In this document: piece after piece, positions 43,907 to 54,122 of the stretch
Numbering within the stretch: position 1 is the stretch's first letter
Layout of the letters: each line of letters opens with the position of its first letter
Assembly (NCBI GenBank): GCA_900155495.1
Contig: FTLJ01000959.1
Span: 1-64,000 of the forward strand
Length of the DNA stretch: 64,000 bases
Direction: 5' to 3'
Source of the DNA: Porogramme epimiltina
Taxonomy: Eukaryota; Basidiomycota; Agaricomycetes; Polyporales; Polyporaceae
The notes under the pieces: generated by a model
Databases searched by the model: none
What the model was told of the DNA's origin: nothing
The model's input: the letters and a program-made list of their open reading frames with translations, nothing else
Made by a program: the position numbers and the translations under genes

Positions 43907-44559
43907 TGGGGACGCTCCTGCTGCGTTCGCTTCGCTTCGAGCATGGGAAGGGTGGGCGCGGGCGGACCGACGATAGGGAGGGGGGATGTGCAGTCCGACA
44001 CCGCAAGGGCCGTGAGTTGCCGCAGGATCAAAGATGCCGGGAAGGCGGCGACAGGAAAGTAGAGTTGCGCAGGATGCCAACGTCAAGCGAGCCCAAAGCC
44101 GACGGTCGGAATGAGGGAACGGGGGCGCCGAGGGGGGGAAGGGGCTGAGAATATCCGGACAAGTGAATGAGGTTCCGCTGGAGTGGGCTAGGAGGCCGCT
44201 CGAACTGGGAGCCGCTGCGCGAGACGCTGGACCCTGGCGGCGTCCATTGCTGGTCTCCTTTGCTTCTCGCCGTAGACGGGCGGGGCGACGACATACCCCG
44301 GGCAAGGACCATTCCAAATGCGCCAAGTGAGTCGCTGGCTCACAGCACCCGCAGCGCCGCGCACAGACCGCTCACCCGGCCCCCTTCGCGCAGAGGAGTC
44401 AGACCGGAGTTCGCGGGTGTGAGCGACAGGCAGCACGAACCGGCGCGCATCTGCATGTCGGCATTCCGTACTGGCCCTCCTCGGTCTCGGAGCTCTCCCT
44501 CGAGCGTGCTTCTCGGGGCGGGGCGCGCGCCCGTACGTAACGTCGGAATGTCATGTTAT
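43907..44559. other. Convergent intergenic region
   Basis: About 650 bases between the 3' ends of the Nudix gene (plus) and the Vma12-like gene (minus). Open frames here are compositional; no gene called. Confidence 0.5.
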
Positions 44560-45549
44560 TCAATGATCCCGCGCTGTCCTGTCTTCTGCGGAGGGTCCTG
44601 CTCGCTCGCGTAAAGCATTATCCGCGGTACCTCGTACGCGCGCGGACGAGGCGGAGACCACCGCGGTGCGCTGGACGTCCGGATGCGTCGCGTCGGGGCT
44701 GGCCGGCTCGCGCTTCTTGTCGGATGAAACAAGTTCGGGGGCTGCGTGCCGCGGACGGTGGCGGGACGCGCGGGCGGACGTAGACGTGGACGTGGGTTTG
44801 GCACGGCGGTCTTCCCAGATGAGGTAGAGGGCGGCTTCGGAGCTTGCGACGACGATGGCCACCGATAACGCTAGAAGCACCCGCTGACAGCGTGGAGGCG
44901 CAGGCGGACGCGGGCGCGGGCGGGCGGGGTGCGGCGCAACATACGGGGCGCACAGCGGAGTGGCGCGAGGGCGCGGGGCGGCGCGAGAAGGCGGGACGCG
45001 GACGGACAGGGACGAGGCTGAGCGGGGTGTGACAGGGGGTAGGTGGAAAAGAAGACGCACCCATTCGTTGCGCCAGCCGAGGCGGTCGGCAGCCCACCAG
45101 GTGGCGACGCCCGCGCCGGCGATGCTGAGGAGGGCATTGAGCAACGCGGTGACAGCACGCCGGTCGCTAAGCTCGCGTCTCCGGACCTCGAGGGGGTCGT
45201 TTTGGAGCGCGAGGGCGGGGTCCACTGGGGGGAAGACGCGCTCGGGGGAGGTGCGCGTGCCGGCAAGAAGGGCAACCATGGAGTAATCCTGTGCGCGCAG
45301 GGGGGGCTCATGACGGGCAAACGCGTCTTGGGCGGCGGAAGTGCGTGCCCACCTGGCAATGGCGGTGAGGAGGGCGTAGGGTATCGTTCGGGGCTGCGGG
45401 GCGGGCAGGTCCAGAGCGGCGGGGGCGTCGAGAACGAGGGTGAGCTGTTGAGCGAGCGTATCTGGGAGCAGTGCGAGAAGAGGGCGGAGAATGAGAACGA
45501 GGTGGTCCTCGAGTGATACATTGAGCACCGGATCCGGGTCTGCTGACAT
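44560..45549 (-). CDS. V-ATPase assembly factor, Vma12/Vph2-like (TMEM199)
   Basis: Two exons in transcription order: 45549-45061, 44883-44560 (270 aa). The order of elements fits Vma12: a helical N-terminal region, a DYSMVALLAGTRTSPERVFPP block where relatives carry Pro-rich sequence, a charged segment (DPLEVRRRELSDRRAV) and two membrane spans. The spans are LLNALLSIAGAGVATWWAADR and RVLLALSVAIVVASSEAALYL, followed by IWEDRR. Yeast Vma12 with Vma21 and Vma22 assembles the V-ATPase Vo sector in the ER. The 177-nt intron is divisible by three and free of stops, so the gene can be read as one frame. The donor GTGCGT (45060) is chosen because it joins the spans as in the family (RNEW then RVLLAL). 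The C-terminal tail is longer and basic. Confidence 0.8.
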   Translation of the reverse strand: MSADPDPVLNVSLEDHLVLILRPLLALLPDTLAQQLTLVLDAPAALDLPAPQPRTIPYALLTAIARWARTSAAQDAFARHEPPLRAQDYSMVALLAGTRTSPERVFPPVDPALALQNDPLEVRRRELSDRRAVTALLNALLSIAGAGVATWWAADRLGWRNEWVRLLFHLPPVTPRSASSLSVRVPPSRAAPRPRATPLCAPYVAPHPARPRPRPPAPPRCQRVLLALSVAIVVASSEAALYLIWEDRRAKPTSTSTSARASRHRPRHAAPELVSSDKKREPASPDATHPDVQRTAVVSASSARVRGTADNALRERAGPSAEDRTARDH

Positions 45550-45818
45550 GGCTGGACAAGGAGGGGCGTGGAACGCGTGCGGGGTGCTCGAGGGCGCGAT
45601 GGGGGCCGTGGTCGTCGTGGTCGTCGTGGCCGTCGACGCGAGGACGGTGGACTCGGCTGGGACACGGTCGGTGACGTCGGGGTGCGGCACGATTGGGCGC
45701 GTGATCGATGGAGCGCGCCGCGCGCGTCCCCACCGTCCTCGTCGGGCCTGCCGTCTTGGACGCGCGATGGTCCACTCCTCCTCGTCCAGCACCGCCCAGC
45801 CGACCAGACACGCTGCGC

Positions 45819-48458
45819 ATGGCGACTGCCACCGACGCTGCCCTCGCCGCAGAGGCCGTGGCGGGCATCCGCTCGGCTGCAGACGCACTGGACCCGCACG
45901 ACCCAGCGCGAGTACGCGTCCTGGTCGGTCTCCTTGACCAAGCGGCAACCTTGCTTGCCCGGAGTCCCCATGCCCGGTACGCAACTTTGTTAGCGTTCCT
46001 CGCGCACGAACTCTCACCGGCGCCGCCGTTCCAGTCAGAATATTGGCAATGCGAGCAGCCCCTCTATTTGGCCTCTCCTCAGCCAACTGTGGTTCCAGAC
46101 CTCAACGGCGCATTCCCAGTGCCCTGACCCCGATCCCGCCCGCTCCCTGAGTCTTGCCGGGCTCACCCTCTCAGTTGCAAAATTTACTCGCAACCTCGTA
46201 GCGGAAAACGAGCACAACCAGACAGCTGCCTTGTCCGTCTTTCTTGGCCCTTAATGGGCGCTTGCACTCCGCTGACATCTCGCAATATACACCTGTAGTG
46301 AAAACGAGCCGCAGATTCGAAACCTTGTCTATCTATATTCCTCATATGCGGCAACCCAGGATCCCGCCTGTAACTCGACCCTTTCTGTCCTAGCTCGCTC
46401 GCAATCTTACTCATTCTTTTCTGACGCAGTGTATCCGGCCACTCGGATGCTCGTCCAGGCCTTGTCAAACATGGTCACGCAGAACGATATTCTCGCTGAT
46501 GCCCTTTGGTCCACCTACCTGGCATTGCCGGAAGAACGGCTCATCCTCACGTACACCTCCCTCGTCCACTCTGTGGCGCCTCCTTGCTTACCTTCCTTTC
46601 GAACCCTTCCTTCTAGCCGCCTCTTTGCTTCTCCGGACCCTCGCACGCTCTCCTCTACTTTCGTCCTCATTCTCAATTGCATCCACGATAGCGCCCCCAG
46701 GATGTAAGTGTCCTCGTGTCTGTACGCGACTATCCGGTCTCCATGTTACTGACTTTTTGCGCCGAACCCTCAGGCGTATGACTGTAGAAGGGCCACGAGG
46801 ACCCCGGATCTGTCTCGGTCTCCTTGACTGCGTAGCTTCTCTTTTCGAGGGAGAAGAGGCCAGCGAACAGGGCCGCGCCTTCGACATCGGGTGCGTGCAT
46901 GTGAATACTTTTTGTACGTACAGGCCAACGCTAAGTGCTTCCTGCCCCGATTACTAAACTTGCGCAGATATGAGATCTTTAGCCGCTTCATTGAGGCCGG
47001 CTTCGGTGCGTCGCTCTACACAAAAGTCGCCGTGTGAGTTTTTAGGTCTCGCCAAGTCCCGCACGGGATTTCTCGCCGTGGCCGGGTGCTATGCGGAGAT
47101 GGTGCTTTCCAGACGGAGCTGACACGTCGAAACCAGGGACTGTGAGGCGATAACGCCTCACCAGACGACGTTTCTTCGCCTCATCGACTCGTACTTGCAC
47201 TCGTCGAAGCACGCGCACGAGGTCGCGTTGGCACAGCAACCCGGTGAGAGCGGAGAAGGTTTGCTAGGCCTCCTTGCCCACGTCTTCATGAGCTTGTCGA
47301 CATATACACAATCCTCCATTCAATGTGCTCTGGGATCTCACAGCCCTGCACCCTCGGCAGGTGCTTCGGTGGATGCGCCCGTCGATGGGTCAGGGGTGCC
47401 TCTCCCAAAAAGCGATCCGGATTCCCAGTCGAGCGCTCCCGTGCCACTCCAATCGCTGGATCTGCTTTTGCCTAAAGTCTGTGAGGCGCTCGTGCTCGCC
47501 ACACAGGCCCTCACCACGATAGCATTGCGGGCTGAAGAGTCCGCGGCTGAACGCGCCCCAGTCCTCGTCGCCACCGACGCGGGTCCCGAAGGCCGACGCT
47601 TCCCCAAAACCGTAATTGCGGCCGGGTCGAGCTCCGAGGGCGCAGGGTTCGTCGAGTGTCTGATCGGTACGCGTTCCCCATCCATCTCTGCGTTTCTCTC
47701 TCGACTGTTCCACAACTACGCTCACACCGCCGTTCGTCCACGTACGCCGTGCGACCGTGACGCGCGCGCCTGTTTTGCAGCGACGCTCCGACTCGTAGAC
47801 GCGTTCGTCCCCCGCATCACGTTCGGCAAGCGTGTCCAGCGACCCACGCCCGCACCTACACCCGCGGACTCGCGTCGCGGAGGCTTCCATGATAGCGGCA
47901 CAGCCGCGATCGCGGCCGCGAGCGCATCGGAAGCTGGCGAAAATGACCGTGGGGACGCTCCGACAGATCCCGCGCAGGACGCGCGCGCAGCCCAGGCGTT
48001 CGCGCACATCAAGCGCGACCTTGTCCGGCTCCTCGGGGTGCTCGCGTCCCATGACCGCGCCGTCCAGGACAGGGTGCGCGCATGCGACGGCATCCCGGTG
48101 GTCATGAACCTGTGCGTCGTCGATGACTACAATCCATGTGAGTTCTCTGTCCGTCTGCGTGCGCGGTCTCGGCCCTTCGGCCCCACCCGCGTACTTTGGT
48201 CGCTGCTATCCGTGCCCGCTCCGCTCGCGCTCACGCGCCCGCGCTGCGCAGGGCGTGAGAGGAGCAAACGGTGTCTGGGTTCCGATGCTCATTACTTTCC
48301 TTCCGTGGACACCGCCAGACCTGCGTGAACATGCAATTTTCGCGCTCAGGAACATCCTCGCTGGAAATCTAGAAAATCAGGCCGTTGTGGAAGCGATTAG
48401 GCCGGTCGGGCGGTGGGATGAGGACAAAGTCCTGCGGGAGCTTCGAAGCGGCGAATAA
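45819..48458 (+). CDS. Ataxin-10 homolog
   Basis: Ten exons: 45819-45976, 46035-46232, 46299-46369, 46430-46550, 46617-46703, 46774-46890, 46968-47033, 47137-47666, 47781-48137, 48319-48458 (614 aa). It is an armadillo-like helical protein. Conserved stretches are SLSLAGLTLSVAKFTRNLVA, ATRMLVQALSNMVTQN, ITPHQTTFLRLIDSYLHSS and, at the C-terminus, NPYLREHAIFALRNILAGN followed by ENQAVVEAI, the ataxin-10 domain. In fungi and animals ataxin-10 has been tied to cytokinesis and cell survival; the yeast relative is Ctr86/Cop86-like. A low-complexity insert (about residues 300-350) separates the halves. Introns 47667-47780 and 48138-48318 are longer than average; the first is divisible by three and stop-free. 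The gene is head to head with the Vma12-like gene, 269 bases apart. Confidence 0.88.
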
Positions 48459-48751
48459 TCGTAGTAGACATTGCTCGTTTTGGAGCAAACACATGTGGTG
48501 CACCTTCCGGATGCGGTACTGTCGACGTTGGCGCCGCCTGCGGTGGATGCCACAAAATCTCCTGTAGCGATAGCATGTACACGTATGTATCACGCGAAAT
48601 GCCGAGAGAACACGTATAGATGTTGCCTGTGACACGCAGCTCTTGCTCCATCCAAGGCGCAGCTGGCGGACCCCGCGGGGCAAAGGAGAGACGGTCGGAG
48701 GACCGTTGGTGAAATTAGTGATACAAGCTGGGACCGGGAAGACGTGACACG

Positions 48752-50723
48752 CTAGTCCTCTTCCTCCTCGACCTCGATGGCGCGCCGTTTCCGTCCGGAA
48801 GGTGCCCCGCGCGCAGCACGGCGAACGCCGAACTCTTCCTCGTCCTCGCTCTCGACGTCCATCGCGTCTTCGCCGGCCGCGTCTGCGTCCTCGTCCGTCT
48901 CGCCCCCAGACCCCGGGCCACCCTGGTCGCCGCGGCGTTTGCGTTGGTCCGCTTCGTTCTGGCTGATCTTGGCCTCCAGCCGCTCCAAGTCGTCCTCGTC
49001 TTCCTCGGCACCTCCGGCACGCCCGGCGCCGCCCCGTTTGCGCTTACGGCGCCCAGCACCCTCTCCGAACTCATCGTCCGAGTCCGAGTCTGCGACAAGG
49101 AAGTCGTCGGTCTGGTACTCCCCGGGGCCCTTCTTGGCGTTCTCCTCGACGCCTTTTCGGCGCTTGCCGCCGGACCCGCTCCCGCGCCGGTCCGCGCCGT
49201 CGTCTCCGTACTCGTCCTCCGAGCCCCCACGGCCGAACCCGGCGTCGTCATCGTCCTCGTCGTCGGACCACATGTCGTCGCCCGTGCGCTTGCGCGTGTA
49301 GCCGCGCCGGCGGCGCGCGCTCCCTCCGCCGCCACCGCCCCCGAGGCCGTCGTCGTCCAAGGTGCGCGACTTGCGGGGCTTGCGCGACGCGGCCTTGGCG
49401 AGCTCGAGCTTCTCGCGCTCCGGGTCCATCGTGGGGTCGGGCGCCATGCGGAGGCGGGCGACGCGCGAGTGCTTCTGGCCGACGGCGCGCACGAGCATAC
49501 GGTGCGTCTCGGACTGCATGCCCGTGGGCCGGAGGGACATGTAGCCCGTGACGAGCGCCTCGCACTGGAGGATCTCGGCGCGCTTGTGCTGCGCGACGAG
49601 GTAGGTGAGGCCTTGTCCTGCGCCGGCCCCGGCGAGGTTGGTTTGTGACTGGGACTGGGAGAGCGAGAGGTTCTGTGACTGGGAGGGGGGAAGGCCCGGC
49701 TGCGATTGGGATTGGGACGCGGGGCCGCCGCTTTGTCGCGGGACCGCGCTGGAGGTGTCAATGGATTGTGTAATGTCAAATAGTTCCTTTCCGAGCTGGA
49801 GGGACAGGGTGCCGTCCGACCATCTGACGATACGGCTATTAGATTGCCTCCTCTGAAGGAGATATTATTGCGTCGGGGGGACGGGGGGAGACATGTGGCA
49901 TGCGTAATGAAAAGTGTGTGCAGGCGCAGTTTGCCGGGGCAGAAGAAGACGAGGGAGTACGTCAGAAATTGAGAAAGAGACGCGGGTAAGAGGTGCGTGG
50001 GCACTCACGTCCTGGCCAAAGCTGTCTTTGGACCACCTCCAGCGCAGCGTGTTCTCCACTTTGAGCTTAATTGACATGCTCTTTTCTCGAAGGGATTCTG
50101 TATGTTGCCCGTCCTCGTCCTCCTGCTCCGGGCCTATGTAAGTGTCCGGGTGGAAGGGCTTTGAATCCACTTTGACATAGTTGGGCATCCTGATCACCCA
50201 GTACTGTGCCGCACACGACCTCTTAGTACATATTGCACGCAGGAAATGGGAAAAGAATGGGGCACGAGAAGGGGAGAAGGTTCACATACATTGCCGTCCG
50301 AGCTCCGGGGCACGGGGATGTTGGGAATGGCAACGTCTGCCTCTAGCCGATGCTCAACGACCGGTTCTGGCTCTTCGTCCTCGGCATATTCGAGCTGCTC
50401 GCGGTGGCGGCGCTCATTGTATGAAAGGCCGTCGTCCAAGTCCGCTGGCTCGGAAGCGGTGGAAGAAGCCGGTCTGGGGGTGTATGTCGGAATCGGGACT
50501 AGTGAGGGGAAGCATGTGGAACGCACTCATGTTCGACCATGTTTACGTCTTCGTCTTCGCCAAAGAGGTCGTTAAGCTCCTCCTTGCTGTCCTCGTCCGC
50601 AGAGTCGACCGCATGGTTGTCGGGCGCGGGAAGTGTGTCCTCGTCGTCTTCTGCCTTTGGGGACGACATGGATGTGTCAGGCGTATCCTGGGCCGGGTCT
50701 AGAGCGCCTGCGAGAGAGGACAT
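48752..50723 (-). CDS. LEO1: Paf1 complex subunit Leo1
   Basis: Four exons in transcription order: 50723-50527, 50473-50290, 50203-50009, 49852-48752 (558 aa). Leo1 is part of the Paf1 complex, which travels with RNA polymerase II and promotes H2B ubiquitination and elongation. An acidic N-terminus precedes the Leo1 domain, which includes VIRMPNYVKVDSKPFHPDTY, LKVENTLRWRWSKDSFGQD and NSRIVRWSDGTLSLQLGKEL. A 25-residue Ser-Gln-rich insertion (about residues 238-262) interrupts the domain before GLTYLVAQHKRAEILQ. The C-terminus alternates basic and acidic blocks and ends EVEEEED. The ATG at 50723 is the first in frame; the codon further upstream at 50765 is TTG. Confidence 0.95.
49643..49717 (-). 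other. SQ-cluster insert within the Leo1 domain
   Basis: Eight Ser-Gln dipeptides fall within 25 residues, between the LGKELFDI block and the LTYLVAQHKR block. Clusters of SQ are the usual target pattern of ATM/ATR-type kinases. Phosphorylation is inference. Confidence 0.6.
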
Positions 50724-51921
50724 GAGGGGGGATAGAGGGGAGGGGGCTGTCTTGGCCTGGAGCAAGGTGAAGCGTGCTGGGCGTGCGCCGGTGGACGAAC
50801 AAGCCGTTCAACAGGCCGCTGAGGAGCGCGTTGTTGGTGGCCACCGCGTCGCCCGACTGGTCACGTGCGTGTGAGATCGGATAGACGCTGGGGCATGGTG
50901 AGCGTGGTTGGAGGAGACGGACGAACGTCGCCGCCAACGTCCACCTCGTTCCTCAGCTGGACCCCGAGCGGGCTTAGCCTGGTTACTCGCGCTCTCTCTC
51001 TCCGCGTACTCGGCCAGTTTTCGCTCAGGGGTCTCCTCGTCGGACGGACTTGTCGCCGTGTGCCATCTGTGCATCTCTACATGTGTCCCTGGTCTGCACA
51101 ATCCCATACTTGCCCCCCCAGAGTCCCTGCGAGTGCCTCTTCCTCATTCGCCCGCCCGGAGCCCCAGCCCAGTGAAGCCGAGGACACGAATGCGTCTCAT
51201 GAGCTTCCCGCGCTTCTGACCCTCGCTCGTCGCGCGCAGCCTTGGCGTGGCTGGACCCGACTGTGTTCGTCCGACGATGAGATAAGGCTGAGGCCCGCTT
51301 GCGGCGCACGGATGACATCCATGCCTTCGACTGCACTGGCACGAATGGCCTACTTTCTCGAACTCACAGCCTATGTCCACCTTGCTTGGGGGCCGAATTC
51401 GTTGAAGAAGACGGACGCACCGCCTTGCCGGACCCCCTCCGTCCGCCCGGAGGCCGGTGCCGTCTGTTCGTCCACGCTTTTGAGCCAGCTTGTCCGCGGC
51501 TCCGACGGCGCTGCGGCAGCGTCCCGAGTCACAACTGTCCTCCCTCACCTTTCCCCGCCGTTCGTCCCCCGCCGACTGCTCGACGCCCGCGAGAGTTGTG
51601 TGGAGGCTAATACCTCTCCATGTGTTTTCCAAGGACCACTTTGCCCCCCCCGCCGCCCGCCCGCCCACGACCCTTGACACCCTGGTCCTTTACGCCATTT
51701 TGCCTTGTCCTGACCCCCGCACTGGTCCATAACCAAGAACGCCCGTCTCCCGAAGGCGCTCCCGGCCTTTCGCGCTTGTTGGCCCACCTCTTCCGCTGCC
51801 TCCCTAGTTGCCAAACGGGGACGCGGCGCCTACCTGTGGCTATAAAGACTCACGACGCGTCCTCTCTCACTACAGCCCAGATTGCTACTCCTCACCCCCC
51901 CTCCAGTCATATCTCCTCGCG
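50724..51921. other. Divergent promoter region of LEO1 and the poly-Q gene
   Basis: About 1.2 kb. A 270-codon plus frame (50865-51677) is compositionally Arg/Ser/Pro-rich and shows no family; not called. A TATA box lies near the right end. Confidence 0.5.
51841..51847 (+). promoter_or_regulatory. TATAAAG box
   Basis: TATAAAG lies 81 bases before the ATG at 51922, within a suitable CT-rich leader. It is the best TATA match in this intergenic region. Confidence 0.55.
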
Positions 51922-53472
51922 ATGTCCTCCTCCTCCCAGCACGTCCCCATCGGGACCCACCCCACCCCTTCCCACATGATGTCCACTCCCCACAGTGACT
52001 TCCTCGGCACCTCGTCCCCCAACGTTCGCTACCATCCGGAGGACCCTCTGGAAGGTGTTGGTGTCATCGCCTTGCCTGTGCATGAAGACGTATGCCCACT
52101 CTCTCTACGTCTATGTATCCCACTGTAGCTCACTAGGATCTTCAGTATTCTTTCACTTTGGAGGACGCCTCCGGGTACCCGACTGAGCTCTTGGACAGCG
52201 CCCCCACCTCTACGGACTACCAACCCAACCTGTCCTCTTGGTCCATGTCCTCTCAGCACCCCCAGGGGTCTATGCTCTTCTCAGGCAACACGTACCCTGC
52301 GGCCCTTCACGACTCGTACTACCTTTCGGACCCTCTCTACGGCGCTCCCCCCGCGTCCCGGCAGGTCCCCCGCATCATGACTACAATGTCGACTTCACTC
52401 TCGCCGAGCTCCGCGTCCGTCCGCCACGGTTCCACCTCGCCTTGGGCAACATCTCCCGCCTCTATGTTGCACACGTATGGGCACTCGAGCCCCTCCAGCG
52501 TCGGCTCTGCGGCCCCTCCGTATACCCCAGATACCCCCTGCACATCGATCTCCCCCCGTCCGTCCCCGCATATCAACCAGCAGTCGGCCTCCCCCATCTC
52601 TCCTTCGCACATCACTACTCCCGCGTCGCCTTATAGCCTGATGTGTGTGCCGCCTCTGAGCTCTGGCAGCTCTCAGGAGTCGCTGTCTATTCCTGTGACG
52701 CCATTCCAGCAACAGCAACAGCCACAGCAACAACAGCAGCAGCAGCAGCAGCCGCAACAGCAACAGCAAGAGGCCTACGGTGTAATCGACATAGCGCGCA
52801 CAGTGGGACACCCGTACGGGGGCAAGTTCGTGCCCCAGCTGACGTACCGCCCCCACACACTCAGCGACCGGCGGCGGTACGTGGAGGAGGTGGCACTGGA
52901 GCCCCCGATCATGTTCTACTGCCACGGCCCTCAGGGCTGCGGGATCCCGCTCGAAGACGCGATGAAGGCGCGGTTTAGCAAGCTGGAGGGCCGCGACGAT
53001 TCGATGTTCGAGGGGCGCGGGCCGTCCGTCTCGATTCGGCTAAACGTGAGCCGCCGCTTCGGACTTCTTGTGGTCGAATTGGCGCTGACGCTGACGGGCG
53101 TGCGTTCTCCTTCCCAGTGGCCTGGCTACGCACCCTGGAGCCGGCAGATCCCCACGAGGGACTTCCGTAGCCCGCCGCACCCCATTACGCGTGCTAAGCT
53201 GGCGAAGAATGTGGCCAAGACGATCAACCGGTTTATCCAGGTAGGATCGCCTCCCTGTTTGCATTCGAGAAACAGCGTGCTAACTGAACGTGGACCCCGC
53301 ACTTTTGCAGGAGATGGACGGGCAGCGTCAGGAGGATAGCGCGTCCGCCGAGTGGCGCGTGCGCATGAGCGGCGTCCAGGGGATCCGGCTCGAGGACCTG
53401 ATGCTCGTCGGCCTCCAGCACGTATCGATGGGGTCCTGGCAGGCGCACGTCCGGCTCATTAGGCGGCACTGA
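51922..53472 (+). CDS. Poly-Q protein with conserved-looking C-terminal domain, unrecognised
   Basis: Four exons: 51922-52089, 52146-53045, 53118-53240, 53311-53472 (450 aa). Residues 1-255 are Ser, Pro, Thr and Tyr-rich and look disordered. A Gln tract of 19 Q and 2 P follows (52707-52769). From about residue 280 the sequence is ordered: YRPHTLSDRRRYVEEVALEP, a Cys pair in FYCHGPQGCGIPLEDAMKAR, IRLNWPGYAPWSRQIPTRDF, ITRAKLAKNVAKTINRFIQ and VQGIRLEDLMLVGLQHVSMG. The pattern recalls uncharacterised basidiomycete proteins with WPGY, a basic helix and a C-terminal LVGL block, but I cannot name a family. The disordered N-terminus, poly-Q and positively charged C-terminal helices suggest a nuclear regulator; that is inference. 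The TATA promoter is listed separately. Confidence 0.75.
52707..52769 (+). repeat. CAG/CAA repeat (poly-Gln tract)
   Basis: Twenty-one codons, 19 of them CAG or CAA and two proline codons, in frame in the poly-Q gene. The mix of CAG and CAA indicates an older, partly stabilised repeat. Confidence 0.9.
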
Positions 53473-54028
53473 GCTTCGCGCGGCCACGAGCAGCGCCCCG
53501 CGCGGCCTCGAGGCGGGGTCGGGCGCGTCGAGGATGTCGCGGGACGGGATGGCGCCTCGGAGCGTCCACCTCGAGTCTCCCCCGTGCATCTCTCGGAGGT
53601 TATGTCATCTAAGCGCCCGCTCTGCCCTCCGCGCCCCCGGTCGCTGCCCTTGTTCGAATCGACGCGTCCCCCACACTGCCCCGGTCATCATCCTCTTCGA
53701 TCTGTCCACCCTTCGCCGCGGGACGGCCCCCATCGAGTTTTCTCTCCCGATCACCCCTGGCGCCGCGCCTCGAGCAGCGAGGCTGCTCGACCTGGCGCGG
53801 GCGGGGCATCACACACCGCGCTCGTCTCTGTTCTTGCCGCGCCGTCTGGCGCTGCGAGGGCGGACGGACGGTCACTATTTACCGAGTCAAGGACAACGGA
53901 CCATCTCGGATATATGCACTCCCTTACATGTATGGCAACCGTGTAAGGATACCCTTGGAGGATGGCACCGCCAAGCCTGCTTGGTGTACCCGACGACAGC
54001 TTGTTTATGTCCTCCTCCCCTGCCTTCT

Positions 54029-54122
54029 TCCCCCCTCCTCTCTTATCCTCTCTTATCCTCTCCTCTTCTCTCCTCTTCTTTCCTCTTCTCTCCTCTTCTC
54101 TCCTCTCCTCTTCCTTCCTCTT
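54029..54122 (+). repeat. TCCTCT-type polypyrimidine microsatellite
   Basis: Imperfect repeats of TCCTCT and TCTTCTC form an almost pure pyrimidine tract of about 90 bases. Confidence 0.8.

Noticed and set aside
44560..46086. Single 508-codon frame covering the Vma12-like gene
   Set aside because: It extends through the divergent promoter and a 177-nt intron. The family start is the ATG at 45549 and the two membrane spans join only after splicing.
48715..50004. Second minus-strand frame of 429 codons overlapping LEO1
   Set aside because: Ser/Arg/Thr-rich frame shifted by one from the true Leo1 frame, which carries the family motifs.
50865..51677. 270-codon plus-strand frame between LEO1 and the poly-Q gene
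   Set aside because: Ser/Arg/Pro composition with no motif, lying in a divergent promoter region.
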